Shown in pieces: positions 41,302 through 51,741 of a DNA stretch of 64,000 bases. The stretch spans positions 119,928,287 through 119,992,286 of the forward strand of contig CM042147.1 in assembly GCA_023376005.1 (NCBI GenBank), in the 5' to 3' direction. The DNA comes from Doryteuthis pealeii (lineage: Eukaryota; Mollusca; Cephalopoda; Myopsida; Loliginidae). Under the pieces are notes generated by a model. It did no database searches. It was not told the origin of the DNA and worked only from the letters and a program-made list of their open reading frames with translations. Numbering within the stretch: position 1 is the stretch's first letter; each line of letters opens with the position of its first letter. Made by a program: the position numbers and the translations under genes.

Positions 41302-41531
41302 TAGTTGGTGGTTGGTTTTGAAGGCTATCACAATACAAGTGTAATAAAAATGAGGTAACTATGATGTTGTTTGTTAACCTTGATTTATTCTTAATATTTC
41401 GAGATAAAAATCTATTAGTCAGAAGATTTCTGAAATGTTAAGATAAAATCAAGGTTAACAAACAACATCATAGTTACCTCATTTTTCTTTACACTTGCAT
41501 TGTAATAGCCTTCAAAACCAACCACTAAACC
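41263..41531. mobile_element. Palindrome N next to (TA)n
   Basis: (TA)n, then arms of about 85-90 bp: TAGTTGGTGGTTGGTTTTGA with AGGCTATCACAATACAAG and GATGTTGTTTGTTAACCTTG, mirrored at 41445-41531. The loop contains AATATTTCGAG and AGAAGATTTCTGAA, like element H loops. Confidence 0.85.
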
Positions 41532-41673
41532 AATATAAACACAATGCTTCAAGCAAATTATGAAACACTTTTATATATATAGTAATATTCAGCCCACCTA
41601 ATTGTAAGAAGAAAAGGAAAGGTATCACATACTATGTCCACAACAAAGCAATTCAAGTAGAAGCGCTTTGTCA

Positions 41674-41723
<50 letters not shown>

Positions 41724-41887
41724 GTGTGTAACTCAAGTCAAATCAAATCATCCCATGACTTAGTAGATAATTGAGGTACCTACTGTGCTCTGTACTTCAT
41801 GACATTTCTCATGATAGTAAGGGTTACTTGGTAGTGACCATCCCCTTTTCAGGTAACAAATAACTGATTTCACTGAGTTACCATGGG
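41532..41887. other. Unrecognised sequence with (TA)n
   Basis: (TA)n at 41672-41720; AAGCGCTTTGTCACTT before it recalls an H-type loop. No other feature. Confidence 0.5.
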
Positions 41888-42010
41888 GATATCTGGACGA
41901 GGCTATTTGCATTTCTTTCGCTCTTATACCCTTGAGAAAGGCATGAATCTATATTTTATACCCTACCCTACCCTACCCACCCTAGCTATGGATAGACCGG
42001 GTCATTTAGA
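41888..42010 (+). mobile_element. SINE-B middle fragment with a CCCTA insertion
   Basis: CTGGACGAGGCTATTTGCAT and CTTGAGAAAGGCATGAATC, then a (CCCTA)3 expansion, then CTAGCTATGGATAGACCGGG. Confidence 0.65.
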
Positions 42011-42011
42011 C

Positions 42012-42230
42012 ATATTTCATACTAGAAGCGGCTACCCGGCGTTGCCTGGGTAGAGGTGGGGATAATAAAAAGTTATTATCGCAGATCCATTGATTGTTTT
42101 CAAGTACGAACGCCACCAATGACTTTCGCTTCTCTTACTATTCAAATCCTAATTTTATAATATACGATATAAATAAAATCGTCATTATTATTTCACAAAA
42201 GCAAGCTCTGGTGATAGTGAACGTGTATAT
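42012..42230 (-). mobile_element. Helitron-like 3' end, minus
   Basis: On the minus strand CTACCCAGGCAACGCCGGGT AG forms a stem, followed by CCGCTTCTAG and T: a hairpin then CTAG, the 3' signature of Helitrons. The upstream part is AT-rich; the 5' limit is not determined. Confidence 0.5.
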
Positions 42231-42301
42231 ATATTTACTTTGTCGTTAATTGTTTTATTTTCTTAGTTTCCTCCGGACATACATGCATACACACAACTCC
42301 C

Positions 42302-42347
<46 letters not shown>

Positions 42348-42353
42348 ATCATT

Positions 42354-42386
<33 letters not shown>

Positions 42387-42782
42387 TATATTTTTGAAGG
42401 CAATTACAATGCGTATATCGTATAAAATTCGATAATTATTGAAAATAATCATGACAAGTGAACTCGGCGAATAACGAGTGTGACGTGTGGAACACCGTAC
42501 AGCTGTTTCAACCTCATTAGGTCTCATCAGCAGTGTATACTTCATGACTATATATATACTTGTGTATACTTCATATATATATATATATTTGATGATGATG
42601 GTTGGGGATTTGATTTTTACGGGGGTCAATTGAGACTAAAGAGATCTGGGTCTTCAGTTTCCCATCATGTAAACACAATTATGTAGTTTATGTTTCAGAT
42701 GTAAAACCAAAGTATTGGCGTTTTAAACTTTTTCAGCTCAAACGGAGTTCACTTTTTAAATAATAAGAACCATATATTACTA
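42231..42782. repeat. SSR and unrecognised sequence
   Basis: (TA)n-(ATT)n at 42303-42386, a second small (TA)n at 42570-42590 with GATGATGATG. Otherwise no feature. Confidence 0.6.
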
Positions 42783-43018
42783 GGTCCGGTTTAGCTCAGT
42801 GGGTAGCGCATCCGACTAGGAACCAAAAGGTTCCGGGTTCGATACCAGCCCTCTCCAACTCAGCACGGGGATCTGTGCGGTAAAGAGAGGAGCTGATAGT
42901 ATGTGTGGCGCTCAGACACCAAAACAATCTCCTTGGTCTAGCGCTAGGGAAAAGGGGGTAGACTCCCTTGCTGTTTGGCTGATACCGACTTTAAGCAACC
43001 CCGACGACTTTACTTTTT
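42783..43018 (+). mobile_element. SINE-A, subtype with shorter middle
   Basis: TCCGGTTTAGCTCAGTGGGT and GGTTCGATACCAGCC boxes. It lacks the GCGTATGAGTAGCA block and the CTCCACCT block, so it is a subfamily or deleted copy. Confidence 0.85.
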
Positions 43019-43091
43019 ACATGGGGTGACAACAGGATTTTAGAGGTAATAAGGTGGAGCACGACAAAAAAACCAAAGGTTGGGAACCCCT
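43019..43091 (-). mobile_element. hAT-like terminus
   Basis: On the minus strand CAGGGGTTCCCAACCTTTGG, then TTTTTTTGTCGTGCTCCACC. CAGGGGTTC(C/T)CAACCTTT is a common hAT terminal sequence. The other end is not seen; the SINE-A abuts its interior. Confidence 0.55.
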
Positions 43092-43436
43092 GGTCTACCT
43101 AGTTATATATTTATAGTCCTTAGTTTAGCGATGATTATCTCCGTAGTAAATGGAATCGGCAACTCGAGTTCAAATACTGGACAAGGCTGTTTGCGTTTCA
43201 CTCAATGTCAATGCACTTTTGAAAAGGCATGAATCCATTGTTCTACCCACAGCTACGAGTAGATAGTAGGTAAGACTGGGTTCTTTCGTCTTCATAAAGC
43301 AACCAGTGTAGATAAAGGAAAAAATCTGAATTCAAACCAGTCTAGTACTTGAACCCATGTTGCCGGTTCCATTTCCATTTTCGAAGATAACCGTAACGCT
43401 AAAGTCAGAACTATGAATATATAACTAGGTAAACCA
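43092..43436. mobile_element. Inverted-repeat composite built on SINE-B
   Basis: GTCTACCTAGTTATATATTT with the SINE-B head TAATGGAATCGGCAACTCG on plus, body and middle to 43340, then the complement of the head and ATATAACTAGGTAAACC on the right. So two SINE-B heads face inwards from mirrored flanks. Confidence 0.65.
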
Positions 43437-43486
43437 ACCTCTTATATTTTATTTTAATGTGTTGAATAGCGTAGTTATATATATCA

Positions 43487-43549
43487 ACCAACCTCTCCGC
43501 ACAAGCAGGATGTAACACAAGGTCAATTTCTTAAGCGGAGTTTAAGCAA

Positions 43550-43589
<40 letters not shown>

Positions 43590-43616
43590 CTCTTTATCTC
43601 TCTCTTCCCTGTTCTC

Positions 43617-43663
<47 letters not shown>

Positions 43664-43712
43664 TTATATATATATATATAATATATATATATATATTATA
43701 TATATATATATA
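43487..43712 (-). mobile_element. SINE-B 3' fragment and SSR
   Basis: ACCTCTCCGCACAAGCAGGA to AAGCGGAGTTTAA (43487-43548), then (TC)n-(TGTC)n-(TC)n-(TA)n to 43712. Confidence 0.8.
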
Positions 43713-43985
43713 TACCAACCCCTATACCGAGCAGGATGTGACACAAGGTCAATTTCTTAAGCGGAGTTTTAATTCGGAGTTTTCTTTCTCCTAGACTGAT
43801 TACCTAGCCATGGTTAAAGAGTCCAATCTGTCCTGCTATTTACCCATAGCTGGAGGGAGAATTGGATTCATACCTTTCCGAAGGGTATTAGCGTTATGTG
43901 AAATCCAAACAGCTTCGTCCAGGAATTGAACTCGGACCGACGAGTCCATTTCCCACGACCTTAACCATTCGTCCACGCGCATCAA
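43713..43985 (-). mobile_element. SINE-B, minus, full length
   Basis: 3' domain, body, and head to ACCATTCGTCCACGCGC, the complement of GCGTGGACGAATGGT. Well conserved. Confidence 0.9.
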
Positions 43986-44079
43986 TACCCTAGTTATATG
44001 AAATATATTTTAAATGACTTTGTTAAAGGCTAAATTATTATAGCCTGAAGACTAGGTCAGAATAATATTTTCCTGACCT

Positions 44080-44235
44080 CCCACCAGACCGGAATGACAT
44101 AAGATTTTTTTTACGTGGGGAGCCACGCACAAATCGAGTCTCATGCGATGGCCAGTGCAAGAAGATGTATGGTCCCGTCGGCATTTCTCTTTTGGGGAGC
44201 CTCTGGCATCGGGCAATAAACCCAGCCCTGTCTTT
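44080..44235 (-). repeat. Diverged single copy of the GC-rich 298-bp unit
   Basis: On the minus strand CAGGGCTGGGTTTATTGCCC, AAATGCCGACGGGACC and CATGAGACTCGATTTGTGCG parallel the unit at 48292-49185. It shows the sequence also exists outside the satellite. Confidence 0.75.
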
Positions 44236-44765
44236 TTTAAAGTCAAAGCCAGAGAATATTTCCGAAAAAAAAAATACGGCTTGTGAATTGATCACCTTGC
44301 TTTATGATGAGTATCTATTGTAAGGGACTAAATGTCACACGGTTTGGGTACTCTTCCGCGTCATGAGTCCCTCTTTGGTCACGTGACGCGGGAACCCAAA
44401 AAATGTCAGCCTCTTTGCCGAAGCTGACTGGACGAGTACGGACGTGCTGGTCACCTCTCTCCAGTACACACATGGTGCATACCCAAAACGTACAGACCCC
44501 ACTTACAGTAAGTTGTTTCCACCTATTCTGTTTCTCTTGCACTTCTACATATGTTTGGACACTTGTGATGTTGTATAGTCGGCGGAACCTTGTTCCCCTA
44601 TATTTGTAAATTAAATGTTGTATGTGTGTAATTAATGCGTTTGTTGTTACCCTACTGAAATATTCTGCGTTGGAATACTTTTCCATTAAGTAACCTAATG
44701 CTTTATAACAACCGGAGTTCATACTCCGTGAACATCTTATACTATCATCACTGATTCAAAATGGG
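44236..44765. other. No recognised feature
   Basis: Moderately GC-rich complex sequence with a 135-codon minus frame (44722-44315) that I do not recognise and do not support. Confidence 0.45.
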
Positions 44766-44944
44766 GGACCATATTACTTTTGTTTGTTAGGAGTTAGGGT
44801 AAGGGTTTAGTTTAGGGTTAGGGTTTATAATTTTTTTTTAAATCTAAAAATCGTCTGTTAAAACAACCGGATTTGATGGTGTAAATGAAAAACATGTCCT
44901 TTCTTAATCGAGATCAAAAAGGGTGCCTATAGGTTATATGGTCC
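44766..44944. mobile_element. MITE L, copy 2, with 8-bp duplication
   Basis: GGACCATATTAC at the left (arm internally deleted) and TAGGTTATATGGTCC at the right, flanked by AAAATGGG and AAAATAGG (7 of 8). The loop has TTAGGG-type repeats (44790-44828). An 8-bp duplication suits hAT. Confidence 0.85.
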
Positions 44945-44984
44945 AAAATAGGAAAATCATCCATCACCATCAAGACATTGGGTT

Positions 44985-45405
44985 TGGGTTGATTTAGTTT
45001 GTTTCACGGCATATCAACCTCGGTGGGTCATTTAATGCTGACAAAGTTTTGAAATAAATTAATTCTTAATAGATACGCAATTCTTTTATAAATTCATTTT
45101 ACTATTTAACCCATAGATGGAACCCTAACATGTACTACCACTCCGGGTTATTCCCCAGACATTCAGAACTGGAACCTCACAATCAGATAGAGTTTAACGT
45201 CATTCCCAGGACATGAAGACCCTCAGCCACCGCCTTCTAGCACAAATATGATAAAAAGGGTTGGGTATTGCTATAAGGGCAATAGGGTTGGGACAATCAT
45301 ATAGGTGCTAGAGCGTGACGTGACCAGCCGATTGATTGGAGGGGGCCTCTCTGACCGCCCGTCTAGCCCAAGTAAGGGTCTAAGAATAGTGTTGAATGTC
45401 ATGGT
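44985..45405 (-). mobile_element. Repeat F, long minus copy with shared hairpin
   Basis: On the minus strand from 45405: CTTACTTGGGCTAGACGGGC, AATCAATCGGCTGGTCACGT, CTATATGATTGTCCCAACCC, TAGAAGGCGGTGGCTGAGGG, GTGAGGTTCCAGTTCTGA, CCATCTATGGGTTAAATAG and the hairpin CAGCATTAAATGACCC...ATGCCG (45040-45007). Confidence 0.75.
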
Positions 45406-45478
45406 CAAGACATTGGGTGGCGATATATTGATGTGATAAGCGAATGGAAACTTCCCTGTCATGTGACAACAGAAATGG
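45406..45478. other. Unrecognised spacer
   Basis: Short spacer with GTCATGGTCAAGACATTGGG, similar to 44969-44985 on the other side of repeat F. Confidence 0.4.
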
Positions 45479-45668
45479 ATTACAGTCAAGTCAAGCTGAA
45501 AGCATAGGTTCCCGCTAGATCATAGAAGTTAAGCAGCGATGATCCCATTCAGTACTTGGGTGATTACTTAAGCAATTAGTAAGTACTGTAAGCAACCTGA
45601 GTCCTTTGTTTGTCAAAATGATTTGATTCGGCATTAAACGACCCGAAAGATATGTTAATGTTTTACGT
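45479..45668 (+). mobile_element. 5S-rRNA-derived SINE, uninterrupted
   Basis: ATTACAGTCAAGTCAAGCTG, AGGTTCCCGCTAGATCATAG, GAAGTTAAGCAGCGATGATC and AGTACTTGGGTGATTAC follow 5S rRNA order, including the internal control region (45525-45537). A ~60-bp body and the shared 3' hairpin (CGGCATTAAACGACCCG..., from 45629) complete it. Confidence 0.8.
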
Positions 45669-45997
45669 ACTTTCAGATGGCTCTCCGTGTTTTCACCGTT
45701 GTTATTGTAACAGAGACAATTTTGATGTCCGCTTCCATAACGATATCGGTTAAAAAGAAGGCTATATATATCATTACGTTATTACGTTTACTTTCTGACT
45801 AATACCCTTGGGAAAGGTATGAATATATCTATGGCGGGTAGGTTGTTTCACTTAGCCTCTTAAACCAACCAATAATTAAGAATTTTTTATATGTAAGTTT
45901 AGGGGTTAAATTCTATTAAACGAACAAAAATTGCAGCGATGAAATTGTACTTGCGCATTATTTGAAATGAAGTTAACTGTTACTAAAAAGAGTTTTT
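45669..45997. other. Unrecognised with a SINE-B scrap
   Basis: CTAATACCCTTGGGAAAGGT ATGAAT at 45799-45825 is a SINE-B fragment. Confidence 0.55.
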
Positions 45998-46601
45998 GGT
46001 TAAATCCTACTTAACAGACCTAAATTCGTCTGTCACAGAAAGTAAAAAAATACTAAAAATCAAGTAATTAACCGAATTTAATGAAATTTTCAGTGTTGAT
46101 ATATCAATGAATAAACAATATAATGCACCAGTTATTTTATTTGAAAACTCTTACATTTTTTTCAGCTCAGTTAACTTTGAATCACGTATCTTTGAGGCGT
46201 AAGACAGATTCACAAACATACGTGGTTCAAAGTTAATTGACCTGAAAAAATGTAAAAGTTTTTAAATAAAATAACTGATGCATTATATCTTTTATTCATT
46301 AATATATCAACACTGAAATTTTTTTAAATTCGGATAATTCCCTGATTATTTCAACATTTACTCATTTAATTTTTAAATTCCCTAATTCCCAAATGTTTGA
46401 ATTTAGTGTAAGATAAATCCAGAAAACCACATCATAAAAATAAGAAAAAAAAATTTTAATTAAATTTTTTTCCTTAATTTTCTAGAAAAAAAACAAAAAG
46501 CACAAGAACAAATTAAAATAAATAAATTAGAAAAAAACTTTTTTCTTTCGGCGGGGTGACATACGATGGTGGAATTTATGTCCGTTAAGTAGGATTTAAC
46601 C
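45998..46601. mobile_element. MITE K, copy 2, with ~175-bp insertion
   Basis: Same arms as 16128-16559 from GGTTAAATCC to GATTTAACC. The right arm is interrupted at about 46350-46525 by AT-rich sequence. The left arm has lost part of CACCATCGTATGTC. Confidence 0.85.
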
Positions 46602-47149
46602 CAGTTTTTTTAATGGTATTTTCGAGTTAAAAGACCAAACCAAATGGCTACTGAGGCACAAACTAAAGATTAGTTTAATCAGTATGAAGAAAATCATGTG
46701 TATCAACAAACAAACAATACGTCGATCCTCGTTGCGTATGAGACGACTTCATTCTGCTTAGAGCTTAAACGCCGTGTATCAACAAAGAAAACTCTCTTTA
46801 TTAAAAATGAGTTACAAAATATTGCACTGAACACAACAGCATATGGAAGATTGAAAAAGAAAGATACAATGAACTGATGGGTCAAAATTAAAGATTTTTG
46901 GAAGTAAACGAGTGTTTATCAGACGAACGAATGAATGAAAATTGCATTGTGTCAACTTTTATCCATGGTGGTGGTGGTGGCGCTGTAATGGTTAGTGGTT
47001 TTGGGGAGGTGGTATTGCAAGACAATTTCCGATTGCCGTATTATTTGAATAAAATATTGTCTTAAAACAAGATCATAATAAGAACACAGCTCAAAACTAT
47101 GTACAGATTATCTAAAATCAAACGGGACTATTTCTTAGATGAGGCTTGA
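46602..47149. other. No recognised feature
   Basis: A GGT-type repeat (TGGTGGTGGTGG) near 46965; otherwise nothing. Confidence 0.5.
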
Positions 47150-47632
47150 TGATTAGTATTATTTGGATTATTTAGACTATTGTCCTCATCTTCCTTGTTA
47201 TCTGGACTGAATAAAGGATGAGGTTCAAAGTTCTGTGATGGCTCCCGATTACGACAAGAAGGTTCCCGATTACGACATAAAGGAGTTAGGTTAAGACAGT
47301 TCTAAGTGACAGTTATCTCTAGACTGCAGGTTCAATCCAGGACAGGGGCAACAGCAACATAGAATAATAATTAACACCGATACCCCAGCTATGGTTAGCG
47401 GAATGAGAACAGGCTACTCCCGTGGACTGAATAAAAGGTTAGGTTTAAAGTCAGTGATGGCTCCCGATTACGACAAGAAAGTTCCCGATTACGACAAGGT
47501 TACTGAGTTTGAATAGAAGGTTCCCGAGTCCGACAAAAATACCTGAAGAAGACCGGATGCCACATAGGCCGAAACGTTGTACAGATAACAATGAAGATGA
47601 AGACAATATCCCGAATAATCCAAATAATACGA
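47150..47632 (+). mobile_element. SINE-C with inverted 3' piece on its left
   Basis: 47155-47205 is a minus-strand 3' end (GATGAGGCTTGATGATTAGT, ATTGTCCTCATCTTC). 47206-47278 is plus middle sequence. A near-complete plus copy follows from AGTTAGGTTAAGACAGTTCT through box-B-like GGTTCAATCC, GATTACGACAAG and GAGTCCGAC units, to GCCGAAACGTTGTACAGATA and AATCCAAATAATAC. Confidence 0.75.
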
Positions 47633-48291
47633 AGTTAAGAGAATTTTTCAAATTTTGACTTGGTTCACTCAGACTCCAGATCTTTCACTATGTGCCTATA
47701 TTAACCGAAGTTTGTCTCCAAAAACGTTTTAAATAGTCATATGAGTGCCGAAAAGTAACCTTGTATTTGTGTTAAACCAGGTTTCCCCAAACTTTTACTT
47801 GATGCATTCCTTGAAATTAAAACTTCTCAAACATTTTACATGATTCACTTATTGTAACCAAATTTCAATTTCTATTCACGTCCAAATAAGTTAATTGAAA
47901 TTTTAAACATTTTTCTTAGACACAGGGGATACCATGATGAGAGGGGTTCATTTTTAAAATGTTTTCAATTTCAGGATTAATTATTTTTCAAAATACAGAA
48001 AAGTTATTATAAATGGAATATTGAATCCTATAATAACACCCACACAACTGAAACTGAGTTAATAAATGAAAATCCGGATATATTTAGTCCAAGTGGAATT
48101 GTTTTGTTAACAATAATTTGATTTTAATTTCATTCATTAAAAAACTGTTATCATGGATAAGAATCAAAATTGTAATTTAATTCTAATTCTTATTATTTGA
48201 TATAATGAATATGTAAATACCTTGGTACCCCCTCACTATAATCTGATTGGACAGTGTCATGTATAAATAGTCGACACTGTTTTGGTCCTCT
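47633..48291. other. AT-rich; possible hAT-like terminus
   Basis: CAGGTTTCCCCAAACTTTTA at 47789 resembles a hAT terminus (CAG-GTTTCCCAAACTTTT). The partner end is not found. The rest is unrecognised. Confidence 0.4.
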
Positions 48292-49199
48292 ACCTACGCC
48301 TCCAACCCGTCTTTCGGGACGGGGGTCCAGTGCGCTTCAGCCACTGGACCGGTGAGATGGTAAATTATTAGCGTCGATCCCAGAGGGCCATCCTCCAGGC
48401 AATACCTGCCCCCTTGACTTAAAGGGCAGGGCTGGGTTTATTGCCCAGCGCCTGAGGCGCCCCCGAATGCCGACGGGATCGACGCAATTTTTCTACCCGC
48501 CACTCATGAGTCTCGGCTTGTGGGTGGTCCCACATAAATAGGGCCTTCGTGCCTGACTCGGTACGCGTGGGGTACTGGGAAAAATAAACCTACACCTCCA
48601 ACCGTCCTTCGGGCGGGGGTCCAGTGCGCTTCGGCCACTGGACCGGTGAGATGGTAAATTATTAGCGTCGATCCCAGAGGGCCATCCCTCCAGGCAATAC
48701 CTGCCCCTTGATTTAAAGGGGCAGGGCTGGGTTTATTGCCCAGCGCCTGAGGTGCCCCCTTGAGGGGAATGCCGACGGGATCGACGCATTTTTCTACCCG
48801 CCACCCATGAGTCTCGGCTTGTGGGTGGTCCCACATAAATAGGGCCTTCGTACCTGACTCGGTACGCGTGGGGTACTTGGAAATGAACCTAATGCCTACA
48901 ACCCGTCTTTCGGGACGGGGGTCCAGTGCGCTTCGGCCACTGGACGGTGAGATGGTAAATTAATAGCGTCGATCCAGAGGGCCATCCCTCCAGGCATACC
49001 TGCCCCTTGATTTAAAGGGGCAGGGCTGGGTTTATTGCCCAGCGCCTGAGGTGCCCCCTTGAGGGGGAATGCCGACGGGATCGACGCAATTTTTCTACCC
49101 GCCACCCATGAGTCTCGCTTGTGGGGTCCCACATAAATAGGCCTTCGTGCCTGACTCGGTACGAGTGGGGTACTGGGAAAATAAGCCTAATGCCTACAA
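48292..49199 (+). repeat. GC-rich satellite, three 298-bp units with strong hairpins
   Basis: Units start at 48292, 48589 and 48888 with CCTA(C/A)..CCT-CAACCCGTC, and a partial fourth ends at 49199. Perfect stems recur: GGTCCAGTG/CACTGGACC with a CGCTTCGGC-type loop, CCCGTC-TTTC-GGGACGGG, and CTGCCCC/GGGGCAG. GCCGACGGGATCGACGCAAT and GTCTCGGCTTGTGGGTGGTC are conserved. Minus open frames of 78-110 codons run across units but are not supported as coding. Base composition is very unlike the surroundings. Confidence 0.9.
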
Positions 49200-49439
49200 G
49201 CTTACTCGCTAGACGACACCCGACTGCTCGGAGACGGATTGCTATTCGATGTACCAATTACTACTGCGATAATATACCCAATACAACTTCAGAATATAAC
49301 CCCGGATATATCATTATTTTTCTTTCTTTTTTAAAAATATTTTTATTCTTATTAAATAATCTTCTTTTTCTTTTCTAATGACATCTCGTAACCTATTATA
49401 AAAAGGCATATTTTTAAGAGAAAAGTTGACATGCAACTC
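49200..49439. other. No recognised feature
   Basis: Transition from GC-rich satellite to AT-rich DNA. Confidence 0.5.
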
Positions 49440-49547
49440 TACTTTGGCCCCTACTTGGGCTAGACAAGCAGTCGGAAAGGTCCCCTCCGATCAATGGGCT
49501 GATCACGTCAAGCCCTAGAACCTATATGATTGTCCCAACCCTATTTT
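49440..49547 (+). mobile_element. Repeat F 5' fragment
   Basis: CTACTTGGGCTAGACAAGCA, CGATCAATGGGCTGATCACG and CCTATATGATTGTCCCAACC match 54958-55050 and the minus copy at 45 kb. Confidence 0.7.
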
Positions 49548-49549
49548 GT

Positions 49550-49618
49550 AAGTGCGTGGTATAATGGCTAGAGTCGTAGGAAATGTATTCGTCGACTCGA
49601 GTTCAAATCCTGGACGAG
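49550..49618 (+). mobile_element. SINE-B head only
   Basis: GCGTGGTATAATGGCTAGAG and GAGTTCAAATCCTGGACGAG; cut off by the SINE-C to the right. Confidence 0.8.
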
Positions 49619-49972
49619 ATTATTATTATTTGGATTATCTTCATTGTTATCTGTGCAACGTTTTGGCCGATGTGCCCTCTGGTCTTCTTCAGCTATTTCT
49701 TGACGGACTCGGGAACTTTCTCGAACTTGGGAACCTTCAATTCGAACTCGGGAACCTTCTTGTCGTAATCGGGAGCCATCACAGAAATTTTAACCTAACC
49801 CTTTATTCAGTCCACGGGGGTATCCTGTTCTCATTCCGCTAACCATAGCTGGGGTATAGGTGTTAATTATTATTCTATGTTACTGTTGCCCCTGACCAGG
49901 ATTGAACCTGCAGTCTAGAGATAACTGTCACTTAGAACTGTCCTAACCTAACTCCTTTATCTACTAGCCGAG
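49619..49972 (-). mobile_element. SINE-C, minus
   Basis: TGCAACGTTTTGGCCGATGT, CTTCAGCTATTTCTTGACGG, CGAACTCGGGAACCTTC units, AACCATAGCTGGGGTATAGG, the complement of box B (GGATTGAACC) and head to CTACTAG. Confidence 0.8.
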
Positions 49973-49973
49973 C

Positions 49974-50040
49974 TTGATAACTGTCAATTTCTCGCCTATG
50001 CGATTTTCAAATCAAATATCATAGGCGAAAAACTATCAGT
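49974..50040. repeat. Short inverted repeat
   Basis: TAACTGTCAATTTCTCGCCT ATG is mirrored by CATAGGCGAAAAACTATCAGTTA. Similar half-motifs occur at about 53143-53175 and 60076-60103. Confidence 0.7.
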
Positions 50041-50620
50041 TACCAAGTGCCGTTGACTTTGTCTTCGCTATCCTTATATATATTATAGATTTGTATCTAC
50101 TGATCTATGTTTCGGATTGTTTATAGAGAAATGTATTCCAAGAAAAAGGCGCCAAAATATGTAGGTTACGACGTATGACAGTGCCAGTCTCCTCACAGAA
50201 TATCTGAATGTCAAAGTCTGTGCATATATCATTTTGTAATTTTTTTTTTCTTTTCAATCTTTCTAATGATTTTCTTGATTCGCGAGATGAATTTATAACC
50301 CCCCCCCCCCAACAAAGATGCTAGCGTTATTTAGCGTCATGTTAGCTGCACTTGCTACAAACAATGATAACCTCTTTAAAATATCCTTGATAACGGTTCA
50401 AAGTAGAACCGAAAGTACTTGGAACAAATCTTTCGGATTTTTCTATAACTTATTCTCGATATCAAGAAAATCATTAGAAATCATTGTTTGAATGTATACA
50501 TTCTGCCTATCAAATTCTTCCCCTCTGTGTATATCTTGATTACCTCCTCGTTATATATGTTAGTTTCCCTGGGAGAGTAGAAAGATAGAGACATGGGAGA
50601 ATTTGTTTTCATTGGGTTTA
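50041..50620. mobile_element. Unrecognised, with a ~225-bp inverted-repeat element
   Basis: TCTAATGATTTTCTTGATTC GCGAG (50258) is mirrored by CTCGATATCAAGAAAATCAT TAGA (to 50480). A run of 10 C lies at 50301-50310. Confidence 0.6.
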
Positions 50621-50674
<54 letters not shown>

Positions 50675-50723
50675 CATTTGCCGGGTTTTTTTTTTTTACC
50701 GCAAGGGTTTACCGATAGGTTTG

Positions 50724-50771
<48 letters not shown>

Positions 50772-50961
50772 AATGTTGTTCTGGTTCAACGGGAGAAAAT
50801 TCAATATTTTATATAAAAAAAAAAGGTCCGCAAAATGTATTATGTTCTCAGAAAGATTTTTTTATTTATTTTTTTATTCTTTTTATCTTACAAAATATAA
50901 GATAAAAAGAATTTTAAAAAATCTTTCTGAGAACATAATACATTTTGCGGACCTTCTTTTA
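50621..50961. mobile_element. (TA)n arrays and palindrome P
   Basis: (TA)n at 50624-50674 and 50727-50765. Then ATGTTGTTCTGGTTCAACGG, and a hairpin AGGTCCGCAAAATGTATTAT GTTCTCAGAAAGATTTTTT... mirrored at 50910-50955. The left part plus one arm is repeated in inverse at 58095-58175. Confidence 0.8.
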
Positions 50962-51300
50962 TATATATATATATATTATTATTGTTTTTATAGTATTTAA
51001 AAAAAATTTTTTTTTAAATATATATATCTTAAATGATTTCAAAACTTCCCACAAAACGCAACAGCTACACGGGACTTAACGGTATTTGACGATCTCTGCC
51101 GAACTTTTAAATCTCCATCAAATTCAACGGAATAAGACCACAGTTGATTTTAAAGAACACAGATGGAAACTTTTCAAACTCTCTGAAGAACTCTCTGAAG
51201 ATGGATTTTACTCCGAAAATATTAAGAGAAAAAAGAAAAAAAAAAAAATTTAAATAAATATGTTTTTCAACATAAATTTGCATTATTTTGCCTTCAAAAA
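50962..51300. other. No recognised feature
   Basis: Unique AT-rich sequence. Confidence 0.5.
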
Positions 51301-51308
51301 ATATCATA

Positions 51309-51382
<74 letters not shown>

Positions 51383-51666
51383 CATTCTATATCATATATA
51401 AGTGGAGTGGATATAAAGACACACCCGGAAGAAAACCTTGCAAAGCCAACCAATCATTGTCTTTTAACTATTTTTTTCTCAGAATTTCGGTAGGTGCGTC
51501 ACAGCTAAACACTTTAAGTTATTACTTTTGTCTAATTTACTTTGATGCCGATTCATGTATAGAATTATATTTTGCGTTTTCCGTTGTGTAACCTCAAGGA
51601 AGAATTAATTTGCTTTTAAAAACAATTAGGTAGAGTCAACATGTGGGCGCTCTTTTGGATAGATAG

Positions 51667-51710
<44 letters not shown>

Positions 51711-51741
51711 ATTTATCTATCTATCCAAAGATATATATATA
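51301..51741. repeat. SSR and (TATC)n hairpin
   Basis: (TA)n-(GA)n at 51306-51379. TTGGATAGATAGATA at 51655 and TATCTATCTATCCAA at 51714 flank a (TA)n array. Confidence 0.8.

Noticed and set aside
44315..44722. 135-codon minus frame as a host gene
   Set aside because: No recognisable motif, no promoter or splice context; a moderately GC-rich stretch makes it compatible with chance.
45479..45600. Genuine 5S rRNA gene
   Set aside because: Several changes and a deletion of conserved 5S positions, followed by a SINE body and shared 3' hairpin.
48504..49257. Minus-strand frames of 78-110 codons in the GC-rich satellite
   Set aside because: High GC lowers stop frequency. The frames shift between units through indels and do not share a start or a stop.
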